NCBI RefSeq assembly: GCF_003807585.1
Contig: NZ_RMBX01000004.1
Span: forward strand, 353,972-417,971
DNA length: 64,000 nt
DNA from: Chitinophaga barathri
GTDB taxonomy: Bacteria > Bacteroidota > Bacteroidia > Chitinophagales > Chitinophagaceae
Direction: 5' to 3'
The notes under the pieces were generated by a model. The model saw only the letters and a program-made list of their open reading frames with translations. It did no database searches and was not told where the DNA came from. Positions 42,013-50,446 of the stretch are shown here, piece by piece (the first letter of the stretch is position 1; every line of letters begins with the position of its first letter). The position numbers and the translations under genes were made by a program.

Positions 42013-43006
42013 GCCTGTCACTATTACGAACGACAACCGCGAGATCCTCCTGCACGACGATACCGTCTTTTCGGCGGAAATGTTCATGAAACCCGAGCTG
42101 GTAGAGCAAACCCATCGTATGGACTACAAATTCGGGAAAGCCGAAATGAAGGAGTTCCACTTCGACGGGTTTATGCTGGGGTTTGGCAGCGCCAGTACAA
42201 ACCAGCGCCTGCACATCGAAAGCACCGAGGAAATGCAGCGGATCGGCATGCATTTTATGATCCGGGGTGAAGTGACCTCTCACATCAAAGGCGCAGTCAA
42301 AAATCTTGTTACTTCCAGCTACCAGCATAACATCGTATACAGCCCCGAATCGGAGGAATTCGTGCAGGTGGATAGCCAGCCCGATATCCAGATGTTCGCC
42401 CTCGGGTTTGTAAAGGAAAAATTCGTGCAACTGGCCGCCAACAATGGCCCGATACTGGACCGTTACGCGGAGAATGTGGCGGCGAACAAACCCGTTTTCC
42501 TTACCCACGGCTATACCATCACCGCGCGTATGATGCAGGTGATAGAAGAAGTACGGCATTGCCATTTCACGGGTGGCCTGAAAAAACTTTTCCTCCAGTC
42601 CAAGGCGATTGAGCTGCTGGCGCTGCAATGCGAGCAGATAGAAGCGGAAACGTTGCGCAAGCCGGAAACCGTCAGGGTGTCCCGTACGGATGAGGAAAAG
42701 ATCTACCATGCCCGCGACCTGCTGCTGGCGAATGCGCAGGAGCCGCTGTCGCTCATGGAACTTGCGCGCAAGGCGGGTTTGAATGAGTTTAAACTGAAGA
42801 ATGGGTTCAAAAAAGTATTCGACAATACCGTGTTCGGTTACCTGAACGATTACAGGCTGGAGCAGAGCCGGGAAATGATGCGGGCAGGGGAGGTATCTTT
42901 CACCGAAATAGCGGATACGCTGGGGTATTCGTCCTTACAGCATTTCAGCAATGCATTCAGGAAAAAGTATGGCATGAGCCCGAGGGAAGTGAGGAAGTGG
43001 ATGTGA
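42011..43006 (+). CDS. AraC family transcriptional regulator
   Basis: Regulator of 331 residues. A sensing N-terminal domain of about 220 residues precedes the two-helix-turn-helix AraC domain (SLMELARKAGLNEFKLKNGF, then IADTLGYSSLQHFSNAFRKK and YGMSPREVRKWM). The first part resembles siderophore-linked (PchR-type) regulators, which fits the nearby TonB-dependent receptor, but the ligand is not known. The direct repeat over its start codon suggests autoregulation. Confidence 0.9.
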   Translation: MPVTITNDNREILLHDDTVFSAEMFMKPELVEQTHRMDYKFGKAEMKEFHFDGFMLGFGSASTNQRLHIESTEEMQRIGMHFMIRGEVTSHIKGAVKNLVTSSYQHNIVYSPESEEFVQVDSQPDIQMFALGFVKEKFVQLAANNGPILDRYAENVAANKPVFLTHGYTITARMMQVIEEVRHCHFTGGLKKLFLQSKAIELLALQCEQIEAETLRKPETVRVSRTDEEKIYHARDLLLANAQEPLSLMELARKAGLNEFKLKNGFKKVFDNTVFGYLNDYRLEQSREMMRAGEVSFTEIADTLGYSSLQHFSNAFRKKYGMSPREVRKWM

Positions 43007-43357
43007 TCACTCCTTTCTGATTCTTATAGCATTAGGTTGGATGACAGTGAAGGCATTGGGCAGCTTTGCCCCGTATTCAAGCAAGACTCTTGTCAGAAAA
43101 TCGGCTTTTTGAGATGGAGGTTGAGTGCCGAGCCTTATTAAAATTATTCCAAAATGGACTTTTTGAAGACGATAGACCAATTCTCCAAAATCTTTATCCT
43201 GGGTTAACAATATTCTTTCCTCCGCATTAGCAATGGAAAGCACTGTTTCATCGTCAGCTCCCTGGTTTGTTTCAAGAATATAATGCACATCAAGACCTGA
43301 TAGCCGCAGTTTATCAATTATAGGTTTGTCTACCCCTTCATCAGCGAGTAATCTCAT
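43007..43357 (-). CDS. DUF5615 PIN-like protein (putative toxin)
   Basis: Protein of 116 residues with the acidic PIN-like motif at MRLLADEGVDKPIIDKLR and the later LTQDKDFGELV. These give the four-acid metal site of PIN-fold RNases. It is encoded 4 bases overlapping the DUF433 gene, the usual arrangement of this toxin-antitoxin-like pair. RNase activity is inferred from the fold. Confidence 0.85.
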   Translation of the reverse strand: MRLLADEGVDKPIIDKLRLSGLDVHYILETNQGADDETVLSIANAEERILLTQDKDFGELVYRLQKVHFGIILIRLGTQPPSQKADFLTRVLLEYGAKLPNAFTVIQPNAIRIRKE

Positions 43358-43575
43358 ATGGCAACAGGATAGATTTCATCGCCTCTGATAGCCTGCGCGG
43401 CGAAAGAAAGCGCTGCATGTACCTGATCTTTGTTTAATTGGGGATGTGCTTCAAGGATTTCCTCAATAGAATCACTGACGGCAAGCTCTTCCAGGATTTG
43501 CTCAACGGTTATCCGTGTGCCTTTGATAGTGGGTTTTCCCATCATTATCCTTGGATTGATTTCAATAAGTTCCAT
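43354..43575 (-). CDS. DUF433 protein (putative antitoxin)
   Basis: Protein of 73 residues with the DUF433 signature INPRIMMGKPTIKGTRITVEQILEEL, a small helix-turn-helix-like fold. It is the upstream partner of the DUF5615 gene. It probably binds its own promoter, where a palindrome overlaps the -7 box (43589-43603). Confidence 0.88.
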   Translation of the reverse strand: MELIEINPRIMMGKPTIKGTRITVEQILEELAVSDSIEEILEAHPQLNKDQVHAALSFAAQAIRGDEIYPVAI

Positions 43576-43588
43576 GTTGATTGATTAA

Positions 43589-43603
43589 CGTACCGAAAGT
43601 ACG
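43589..43603 (-). promoter_or_regulatory. Palindrome over the -7 box of the DUF433/DUF5615 operon
   Basis: CGTAC-CGAAA-GTACG is a perfect 5-bp-arm palindrome. On the minus strand it contains TACTTTCG (43594-43601), a -7-like element 18 bases before the DUF433 ATG. It is a likely autoregulatory operator. Confidence 0.55.
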
Positions 43604-43616
43604 AATTAATCTAATT

Positions 43617-43659
43617 AGGCATTGCATTAAGCAATAGGAAATTGCTTAATGCAATGCCT
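43617..43659 (-). terminator. Perfect 19-bp inverted repeat downstream of the NmrA-like gene
   Basis: AGGCATTGCATTAAGCAAT (43617-43635) and its exact complement (43641-43659) with a five-base loop. It follows the NmrA-like stop by nine bases on the minus strand. The tract after it (AATTAGATTAATT) is AT-rich but not a run of T, so it could be a terminator or an mRNA-stabilising hairpin. Confidence 0.7.
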
Positions 43660-43668
43660 GTCAGCATA

Positions 43669-44523
43669 TTAAAAGTTTCCCGCATTCACCTGCGCAAACG
43701 TATCAAAACTACGCGGCTCCCTGCCCGTAATATCTTTCACTGCACTGGTCACCACGGCGTTGGCGCCGCTTCTTACGCTTGCCATCAGCATGGCGAGGTA
43801 CTGGCCTACGCTGTCAGGCGCGCCCTGGGCTTTTATGCCGCTCAGCAGGTCTGCTTCTGAAATCGGCAGGTAACTTACGGTCTTGCCGGCATGACGGGTG
43901 ATGATGTCCGCCGCTTCGTGGTTGCTGATCGCAACGGGGCCGGTAAGTGTCAGCTCCCGGTTGTTCAGCGTATCATTCAGCAGCAGCTCCGCGGCCACCG
44001 CGGCGATGTCTACGGTGGAGATCATGCTGTACACGGCGTCGTCCGCGGCAAGGATGATCTGGTTGGTTTCTTTCACCGGTCCGCTGAACGGGCCTTCGGA
44101 GAAGTTCTCCATAAAAAAGTTCGGGCGTACGATGCCATAGGGAATGCCGGATTGCTGCACATAGACCTCGATCTGGCGCAGCGGCGCGCTGTCGTGATGC
44201 TCCACGCCCAGGGCAGACAGGAACACGATCTTTTTGACGCCTGCTTTTTTGGCCTCGTCCACAAAAGGAACGAGTTTTTTGAATGCATCCGCATCCAGGG
44301 GAAGGGCGGAAAGGAATACCTTATCCACACCGGCCAGGGCAGGGGCGAAAGTAGCGGGGTCTTCCTGCACGAGGTGCACGGGTGTTACGTTCGGGGCGGG
44401 GGACCGGAACTTTTCAGGCTGGCGGGTGGCGGCTTTTACCTGCACATTTTTATCCGCGAGGATCTTTACCAGCTCTTTACCGGCCAAACCGGTGGCTCCT
44501 AATACCAGAATAGTCTGTGACAT
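43669..44523 (-). CDS. NmrA-like NAD(P)-binding oxidoreductase
   Basis: Short-chain-dehydrogenase-fold protein of 284 residues. It has the Rossmann motif ILVLGATGLAGKELVKILA and the NmrA-like LSALGVEHHDSAPLRQIEVYVQQSG and IPYGIVRPNFFMEN. No Tyr-x-x-x-Lys catalytic pair is seen, as in NmrA and quinone-oxidoreductase-like QOR2 members. Start chosen at 44523 (MSQTILVLGATG). Divided from the upstream Rrf2 gene by about 50 bases and possibly controlled by it. Confidence 0.87.
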   Translation of the reverse strand: MSQTILVLGATGLAGKELVKILADKNVQVKAATRQPEKFRSPAPNVTPVHLVQEDPATFAPALAGVDKVFLSALPLDADAFKKLVPFVDEAKKAGVKKIVFLSALGVEHHDSAPLRQIEVYVQQSGIPYGIVRPNFFMENFSEGPFSGPVKETNQIILAADDAVYSMISTVDIAAVAAELLLNDTLNNRELTLTGPVAISNHEAADIITRHAGKTVSYLPISEADLLSGIKAQGAPDSVGQYLAMLMASVRSGANAVVTSAVKDITGREPRSFDTFAQVNAGNF

Positions 44524-44572
44524 GTTTATGTATTTAATGTTATAAAAATTATTACAGTTATGGGTAAAAAAA

Positions 44573-44983
44573 TTAGAAATACTTACGGGTGAATTCTTCA
44601 AGTGTGACGGCGTGCAGTTGTTTGTATACGGCTTCATCGATACCGGAGAACAGGGCGTTCAGCGCTTCGTTGATCCCTTTGCCTACTTTGCAGTCCGGGT
44701 TCGGGGTGTTGGGGGCGTATCCGAAAATATGTTCCTCTTTTACGAGGTTGAACACTTCGGACATCCTGATGTCTTTCATAGACCTGGCCAGGCGGTTGCC
44801 GCCGTTTTTGCCTTCTTTGCTTTCCACCAGGCCGGCGTCGCGCAACATACTCAGCTCTTTCCGTACCAGGGCTGGATTGCTGTTCAGCGAACCGGCAATG
44901 AACTCCGAAGTAAGCCACTCGTCGGGAAAGCCGGCGAGCAGGGAAAGGATGTGAATACTGATGGCGAATTTGCTTTTGACCAA
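44573..44983 (-). CDS. Rrf2 family transcriptional regulator
   Basis: Winged-helix regulator of 136 residues. It begins VKSKFAISIHILSLLAG and continues with LTSEFIAGSLNSNPALVRKELSMLRDAGLVESKEGKNGGNRLAR, the classic Rrf2 helix-turn-helix and wing. The frame has an ATG at 45073, but the promoter TTTG-N20-TACCTTTG (45009-45040) would start transcription inside that region; the first usable start then is the TTG at 44983. A single Cys (PNPDCKVG) is the only one in the sensor segment, so an iron-sulfur cluster is not obvious. Probably controls the NmrA-like gene downstream. Confidence 0.8.
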   Translation of the reverse strand: MVKSKFAISIHILSLLAGFPDEWLTSEFIAGSLNSNPALVRKELSMLRDAGLVESKEGKNGGNRLARSMKDIRMSEVFNLVKEEHIFGYAPNTPNPDCKVGKGINEALNALFSGIDEAVYKQLHAVTLEEFTRKYF

Positions 44984-45008
44984 TTCTGTAATGTTTTTGA
45001 TTACAGTA

Positions 45009-45040
45009 CAAAGGTAAGGGGAAGAATAATCCCCGCCAAA
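45009..45040 (-). promoter_or_regulatory. Promoter of Rrf2 gene
   Basis: On the minus strand TTTG (45037-45040) and TACCTTTG (45009-45016), 20 bases apart. It decides the start of the Rrf2 gene. Confidence 0.72.
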
Positions 45041-45063
45041 TATTTTCCGGAAAAAGCAGGGGG

Positions 45064-45258
45064 CTACTGACATCCTGCTGACATTCCCGACTAAATTACT
45101 GGACTAATAACCCGCTATCATGGCCGTTTACCCGGTAATCCTACTGACATCCTCCTGCCATCCTTCGGTGATCCTTCGGTTGTGTTCGGTCGTGGTACGG
45201 GTTTGAGGGTGTTTCACCGAAGGATCACCGAACGATCACCGAAGGATCACTGAAGGAA
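45064..45258. repeat. 11-bp-period repeat array with inverted blocks
   Basis: Block 1: CTACTGACATC, CTGCTGACATT (45064-45085). Block 2: CTACTGACATC, CTCCTGCCATC, CTTCGGTGATC, CTTCGGTTGTG, TTCGGTCGTGG (45141-45195). Block 3, in the other orientation: CACCGAAGGAT, CACCGAACGAT, CACCGAAGGAT, CACTGAAGGAA (45215-45258). The unit of block 3 is the reverse complement of ATCCTTCGGTG in block 2, so blocks 2 and 3 can form a long hairpin. Confidence 0.8.
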
Positions 45259-45266
45259 CAGGGGTG

Positions 45267-45307
45267 GAAAAAGAAAAAGCCGGCTGGGATTTTATCCTTC
45301 AGCCGGC
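45267..45307 (-). terminator. Terminator of hppA
   Basis: Minus strand: GCCGGCTG and CAGCCGGC (45279-45286 and 45300-45307) pair, followed by TTTTTCTTTTT. Confidence 0.88.
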
Positions 45308-45335
45308 CTGTTCATATCGTGGAACTGCTTATCTC

Positions 45336-47558
45336 TTACAATTTTACGGTCGGTTTGGAGGCTGTTTCGGCCTTTTGAACCATTTCCTTCACCTTTTCCT
45401 GCTGTGCGTCCGTTACAGCGGGCGTATTACGGTGTAATTCGGCCAGTGTGGGGGCGATCACCAGGGAAACGATGGACATCAGTTTGATCAGGATGTTCAT
45501 GGACGGGCCGGAGGTATCTTTAAAAGGATCGCCTACGGTATCGCCGGTTACGGATGCTTTATGCGGTTCTGATTTTTTGTAATAGATCTCGCCGTTGATC
45601 TCCACGCCTTTTTCAAAGGACTTCTTGGCATTGTCCCATGCGCCGCCGGCGTTGTTCTGGAACATACCCATCAGTACGCCGCTCACGGTAGCGCCCGCGA
45701 GGAAACCGCCCAGTACTTCAGGGCCGAAAATGAAGCCCATCAGGATGGGGGACAGCAGGGCGATGGCGCCGGGCAGCATCATTTTTTTGATGGATGCCTC
45801 GGTGGAAATGGCCACGCATTTGTCGTACTCCGGTTTGCCCGTGCCATCCATGATACCGGGGATGGTGCGGAACTGGCGGCGTACTTCCTCCACCATGCTC
45901 ATAGCGGCTTCACCCACCGCGCGGATGGCGAGGGAGGAGAATATGAAGGGGATCATGGCGCCTACAAAGAGGCCTGCCAGTACATCCGCTTTATAGATGT
46001 TGATAGCGTCTTCCAGGTCGTAACCATTGGCCTTTACCACGCCCACATAAGCCGCAAACAGGGCCAGTGCGGTAAGCGCGGCGGAAGCGATGGCAAAACC
46101 TTTACCGGTGGCAGCAGTGGTATTACCCACAGCATCCAGGATATCGGTTTTTTCACGAACGTCTTTCGGCAGTTCGCTCATTTCGGCAATACCGCCGGCA
46201 TTGTCCGCGATCGGGCCAAAGGCGTCGATGGCGAGCTGCATGGCGGTGGTGGCCATCATACCCGCTGCTGCGATCGCTACGCCGTACAGGCCGGCCAGCG
46301 CGTAAGAGCCATAGATACCGCCTGCCAGCACCAGGATGGGCAGCATGGTGGATTCCATACCTACAGCCAGGCCGCCGATGATGTTCGTGGCATGGCCGGT
46401 GGAAGACTGGCGGATGATGGATTTCACCGGGCGTTTGCCCATGGCGGTATAATATTCCGTGATAATGCTCATGAGGGTACCTACCACAAGCCCTACAATG
46501 ATAGCGCCGAACACACCGTTGCGGGTGAATTCATGGCCGCGGAGGGTCATGCTTTCAGGCAGTATCCAGTTCACGGTAAAGTAACACACAATGGCGGTGA
46601 GCACGATAGAGCCCCAGTTGCCCATATTCAGCGCGCGCTGCACGGCGGAAGTGTTCAGCCCGCTGCTTTCGCTGATGCGTACAAAAAAAGTACCGATGAT
46701 GGAAAGGATGATGCCGAGGCCGGCGATGAACATCGGCAGCAGCACGGGAGCGAGGCCGCCGAAGTTGTCCGTGGAAGTGGTTTCTACGCCCAGTACCATG
46801 GTGGCCAGTACGGTGGCTACGTATGAACCGAAAAGGTCCGCGCCCATACCGGCTACGTCACCTACGTTGTCCCCCACGTTGTCCGCAATGGTAGCGGGGT
46901 TGCGGGGATCATCCTCGGGGATGCCCGCTTCCACTTTACCAACGAGGTCCGCGCCTACATCCGCAGCTTTGGTATAGATACCTCCGCCTACGCGGGCGAA
47001 CAGTGCGATACTTTCAGCGCCAAGTGAGAAACCGGTGAGTACTTCAATGGTTTTGATCATCTCAGCGGTATTGGCTTCAGCGCCGAAATATGCTTTCAGG
47101 ATGATAAAAAGACTGCCCAGGCCAAGAACGGCAAGTCCTGCCACGCCCATGCCCATTACGGAGCCGCCGGTGAAAGAAACTTTCAGGGCGCGCGCCAGGC
47201 TGGTGCGTGCAGCGTGTGCTGTGCGTACGTTGGCTTTGGTGGCTATTTTCATGCCTATAAAACCGGCGGTAGCGGAAAACACCGCGCCGATTACAAAGGC
47301 CAGTGCGATCGTCCAGTCAGAGCTTGCGTGGGAATAGCCCATATAGCCCAGCAACAGGGCCGCGATGATCACGAAGTAGGTGAGGATTTTGTACTCAGCC
47401 TTCAGGAAGGCCATAGCGCCTTCGGCAATGTGTTTGGCAATGTCCTGCATCCTTTCATTGCCGGCATCCTGGCGGGTAACCCAGGCACTCTGGATGGCTG
47501 TAAATAACAGTGCAATCAGTCCGAACAGTGGAATAACGTAAACTATACTCATACTCAT
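45336..47558 (-). CDS. hppA: Membrane-bound pyrophosphatase, ion pump
   Basis: Membrane protein of 740 residues with about 16 helices that uses pyrophosphate hydrolysis to move H+ or Na+ out of the cytoplasm. Core active-site motifs are seen: [31 protein letters not shown] segment and [21 protein letters not shown], and near the end GAWDNAKK. The [10 protein letters not shown] segment has Ala where K+-independent enzymes have Lys, so the enzyme is expected to be K+-dependent. Whether it moves Na+ or H+ cannot be told reliably. Confidence 0.95.
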   Translation of the reverse strand: MSMSIVYVIPLFGLIALLFTAIQSAWVTRQDAGNERMQDIAKHIAEGAMAFLKAEYKILTYFVIIAALLLGYMGYSHASSDWTIALAFVIGAVFSATAGFIGMKIATKANVRTAHAARTSLARALKVSFTGGSVMGMGVAGLAVLGLGSLFIILKAYFGAEANTAEMIKTIEVLTGFSLGAESIALFARVGGGIYTKAADVGADLVGKVEAGIPEDDPRNPATIADNVGDNVGDVAGMGADLFGSYVATVLATMVLGVETTSTDNFGGLAPVLLPMFIAGLGIILSIIGTFFVRISESSGLNTSAVQRALNMGNWGSIVLTAIVCYFTVNWILPESMTLRGHEFTRNGVFGAIIVGLVVGTLMSIITEYYTAMGKRPVKSIIRQSSTGHATNIIGGLAVGMESTMLPILVLAGGIYGSYALAGLYGVAIAAAGMMATTAMQLAIDAFGPIADNAGGIAEMSELPKDVREKTDILDAVGNTTAATGKGFAIASAALTALALFAAYVGVVKANGYDLEDAINIYKADVLAGLFVGAMIPFIFSSLAIRAVGEAAMSMVEEVRRQFRTIPGIMDGTGKPEYDKCVAISTEASIKKMMLPGAIALLSPILMGFIFGPEVLGGFLAGATVSGVLMGMFQNNAGGAWDNAKKSFEKGVEINGEIYYKKSEPHKASVTGDTVGDPFKDTSGPSMNILIKLMSIVSLVIAPTLAELHRNTPAVTDAQQEKVKEMVQKAETASKPTVKL

Positions 47559-47654
47559 ATAAGCCTTTTAAAATTTACAAGGTTGACGAAGATAATGTAT
47601 TAGAATTTATTTTACTAGTGCTCACATATATTCGATTGAAGTGTAATATGGACG

Positions 47655-49172
47655 TTATTTCTTTATGTTCAGGTAGGCCTGTCCGAGATAATGAATGATA
47701 TCTTCGGCAACGAGGGCTTCTTCGGAGAGATCGTCGGCAGCCAGGTCTCCGGCCAGCCCGTGCAGCCATGCGCCCAGCAGCAGTGCGGCTTTAGGGGTAT
47801 ATCCCTGGCTTAGCAGACCGGTCAGGATGCCGGTAAGTACGTCCCCGGCGCCGGCGGTGGCCATGCCGGGATTGCCGGTGGGGTTAAAATAAACGGCGCC
47901 ATCCGGGCAGGCCATGGCGCTGTACTTTCCTTTCAGCAGGATATAGAGTTGCAGCTCGCAGGCCTTGCGGGTAAGGAGTTCCAGCCGTTCAAAGTGATTG
48001 TCTGTTGATCCAAAGAGGCGTTCAAATTCTTTGGGGTGGGGGGTAAGGATGGAATCTTTCGGTATTTGCGGCAGCAACGCCGGGTATTTCCCGATGATGT
48101 TCAACGCATCCGCATCCAGTACCATGGGCTTGTGAAAGGCCTGCAGCAGGCGTTCCAGCGCTTTGGCGGTGGCAGTGTCCGCACCAATGCCGGGGCCGAT
48201 GCCCACTACCGCATAATCCGGCGCCTGGCGAAGCCTGAAAGGCTCGTCGAAGTGGGCGGAGTAAAGGGCGGACTCCTCGGTATCGCACATTGCTTCCGGC
48301 ACGGCCGTCTGCATGATCTCGTAACCGCAGCGCGGGATATGTGCGGTGACCAGCCCGGCTCCCGCGCGCAGGCAGGCGCGTGTGGCCAGCACGGCCGCGC
48401 CCATTTTCCCGTAACTCCCCGCTATCATCAGCGCATGGCCATAGGTGCCTTTGTGCGAAAATGCATCGCGGGGGCGGTAAATGGTGCGGATGGTTTCGGG
48501 ATCGGTGAGATGGTATTCCGTCTGCACCTGCGCGGTATAGTCCGGATGTATGCCGATCTTCAGCAGCTCCGTCTTCCCCGTGCGCTCACCGTTCTCCGGC
48601 AGCAGGAAAGCCAGTTTGTAATATTCAAATGTGAGGGTATAACGGGCATGTACACACGGAAAGTGAAGGGAAGGTTCATCGGCCATCATACCGGAAGGCA
48701 TGTCTATGGACACGATCGTGTGGCGGTGCCGCTGATCGTTGATCTTGTGAATGACGCCGGCAGCCCATCCTTCCACGGGACGGTTCAGCCCGGTGCCAAA
48801 CAATGCATCCACGATGATGCCGGGCTCTTCCAGCAGGGGGAATTCCCCTGGTTCACGGATGTGTTGCAGCTCCGGGTAATAAGGCTGGTTCGCAGCGTTA
48901 TCCGCCGAAGGCGTATCGGCCGTATGCACCAGCCATGCCTGCACGGCAAAGCCCTGTTCCTGTAGCCTGCGCGCAATCACCAGGCCATCCCCGCCGTTAT
49001 TGCCCATTCCGCAGAAGATGTAATAAGGCGGCGGCGTTTCGCCAAAGGTATGCACCATCCATCCCGCGCACTCCATGGCAGCCCTTTCCATCAGCAATAC
49101 GCTGCTGATGGGCTCGTGTTCTATCGTATAGGCATCTGCTGCCCGGATCTGCTGTGCGGAAAGTATCTTCAT
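47655..49172 (-). CDS. nnr: Bifunctional NAD(P)H-hydrate epimerase/dehydratase
   Basis: Repairs damaged NADH and NADPH hydrates, 505 residues. The N-terminal half (about 1-210) is the epimerase YjeF_N with CGMGNNGGDGLVIARRL and DALFGTGLNRPVEG. The C-terminal half is the ribokinase-like dehydratase with DALNIIG, LTPHPKEFERLFG and the ATP/ADP-binding NPGMATAGAGDVLTGILTGL. The Met at 49172 (MKILSAQQIRAAD) starts seven bases after a -7-like TATCTTGG, so it is preferred to the upstream Met at 49208. Confidence 0.94.
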   Translation of the reverse strand: MKILSAQQIRAADAYTIEHEPISSVLLMERAAMECAGWMVHTFGETPPPYYIFCGMGNNGGDGLVIARRLQEQGFAVQAWLVHTADTPSADNAANQPYYPELQHIREPGEFPLLEEPGIIVDALFGTGLNRPVEGWAAGVIHKINDQRHRHTIVSIDMPSGMMADEPSLHFPCVHARYTLTFEYYKLAFLLPENGERTGKTELLKIGIHPDYTAQVQTEYHLTDPETIRTIYRPRDAFSHKGTYGHALMIAGSYGKMGAAVLATRACLRAGAGLVTAHIPRCGYEIMQTAVPEAMCDTEESALYSAHFDEPFRLRQAPDYAVVGIGPGIGADTATAKALERLLQAFHKPMVLDADALNIIGKYPALLPQIPKDSILTPHPKEFERLFGSTDNHFERLELLTRKACELQLYILLKGKYSAMACPDGAVYFNPTGNPGMATAGAGDVLTGILTGLLSQGYTPKAALLLGAWLHGLAGDLAADDLSEEALVAEDIIHYLGQAYLNIKK

Positions 49173-49189
49173 TACCTTCCCAAGATAAT

Positions 49190-49305
49190 AAAAAAGCGGC
49201 TGCCTCACGCCGGGACGGGATAACCAAACGAGGAGCAGCCATGATGGCTGTTGCCGCCTGACGTTGGCACAAAAAAAAGCGGCTGCCTCTTCACGAAGCA
49301 GCCGC
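49190..49305 (-). terminator. Terminator of outer-membrane protein gene, with duplicated copy
   Basis: GCGGCTGC (49279-49286) and GCAGCCGC (49298-49305) pair; eight T follow on the minus strand. A related sequence (AAAAAAGCGGCTGCCTCACG and later GGCTGTTGCCGCCTGACGTTGG) lies immediately before it at 49190-49265, so the terminator appears duplicated and partly decayed. Confidence 0.75.
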
Positions 49306-49325
49306 CTGACTTGTATTCTTCAAAC

Positions 49326-49862
49326 TTATTTGAACGTATACCGCACGGAGAAACCGCCGATCTGCTCACCGATGAAATCGTTGTACCCGTTGAAGTTTAC
49401 ATACGGTTTCAGGTCGGCGCTGAGGTTCAGGGGGATTTTCTTGAAGGTGTATTCCACCCCGAAGATACCGTCCAGGCCCACGGCTACGTCTGTGCCTTCG
49501 CCTCTGCGGCGGCCGTTGTCCCAGTAATAATCCCTCCAGAAACCAAGGTGGGCGCCGCCGCCGGCGTACATGTTCCATTCGGATTTGCCGAATACGTTCC
49601 AGTGGTATTCGTACAGACCGGTGAACGTTACGTTGGAGGCATCGTCGCCGTTTTCGAAGTAATGATGCACAATGCCTTCAATTGCGTGCGGCCCTTTGAT
49701 GAAGTGCTTTACGGTGAAACCCACCAGCCAGGGATTAACCCTTACACCGAGCGCAGTATTGTAATCGGCCGGGGAGCTTCCGCCGCCGGATGACCTGCGT
49801 TGTGCGTTTGCCTGGAAGGCCATCAGGGAAAGTACTCCGAAGAGCAACATGATCCTTTTCAT
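49326..49862 (-). CDS. Outer-membrane beta-barrel-like protein A
   Basis: Secreted protein of 178 residues, signal peptide cleaved near ANAQ (residue 20). It has alternating beta strands (LGVRVNPWLVGFTVKHFIKG, YAGGGAHLGFWRDYYW, IFGVEYTFKKIPLNLSADLKPYVNF) and ends GGFSVRYTFK, like small outer-membrane barrels. It is a paralogue of the next gene: both have YAG-GAHLG and a following IPLNLS-D-KP segment. Function unknown. Confidence 0.8.
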   Translation of the reverse strand: MKRIMLLFGVLSLMAFQANAQRRSSGGGSSPADYNTALGVRVNPWLVGFTVKHFIKGPHAIEGIVHHYFENGDDASNVTFTGLYEYHWNVFGKSEWNMYAGGGAHLGFWRDYYWDNGRRRGEGTDVAVGLDGIFGVEYTFKKIPLNLSADLKPYVNFNGYNDFIGEQIGGFSVRYTFK

Positions 49863-49890
49863 ATGTTCGTCTTTAAATTAGCAAGTGTAT

Positions 49891-50367
49891 TTATTTCTTC
49901 CATCCGAAGCGGTACCGGGCCGATATGGCAAAGTCCGCAAGGTTGGGAGAGGTGGTGAAATGTATGGCGGGCTTCCAGTCCAGGCTGAGATTGAGCGGTA
50001 TTGCGGGGAAGTTGTAATTGATGCCCGCAATGCCGTCCACGCCTGCCAGGAATTTCTGGCTGCCGTCTATCTCCCTGGTGCCGAGGTGGGCGCCCGCGCC
50101 CGCGTACCAGCCAAAACCTTCCACGGTGAGTGCCGACAGGTCCCAGTGGTACTGGTAGAGCCCGGTAACGGAAAATGTTTTGTTATATAAGGCTACTATT
50201 CCTTCCGCGGCGGAGCGGTCTGTGAAAAAATACCTCCCTGTGATCCCAAGCGGCAGGCCCAATCTGACGCCTGCTTCAATCTGTCCTGTTTGTCCGGCCG
50301 CCTGCTGTGCCTTTGCGTTCACGGCAAAGCCCAAAGCCAGCATGGCAGCAATGATGCGATATTTCAT
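49891..50367 (-). CDS. Outer-membrane beta-barrel-like protein B
   Basis: Paralogue of the gene next to it, 158 residues. Signal peptide (cleaved near AKAQ), then GVRLGLPLGITGRYFF, YAGAGAHLGTREIDG, INYNFPAIPLNLSLDWKPAIHF and C-terminal ISARYRFGWKK. The Met at 50367 (MKYRIIAAM) is used because the signal peptide begins there. Tandem duplication within one transcript is likely. Confidence 0.8.
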   Translation of the reverse strand: MKYRIIAAMLALGFAVNAKAQQAAGQTGQIEAGVRLGLPLGITGRYFFTDRSAAEGIVALYNKTFSVTGLYQYHWDLSALTVEGFGWYAGAGAHLGTREIDGSQKFLAGVDGIAGINYNFPAIPLNLSLDWKPAIHFTTSPNLADFAISARYRFGWKK

Positions 50368-50446
50368 GCGATTAGATATTTGCAATAACAATGCCAAAGG
50401 CGGTGACAGGAGGGGAATCCGGTTGCATAGGTTGATTCAAAAACGG

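Larger units (their letters stand above)
44984..45335. other. Intergenic region with repeat array and promoter
   Basis: 352 bases holding the Rrf2 promoter (45009-45040), an 11-bp-period repeat array (45064-45258) and the hppA terminator (45267-45307). No gene. Confidence 0.6.

Noticed and set aside
44984..45073. Longer N-terminus of the Rrf2 protein from ATG 45073
   Set aside because: A full promoter lies inside this stretch and the extra residues are not found in the family as I know it.
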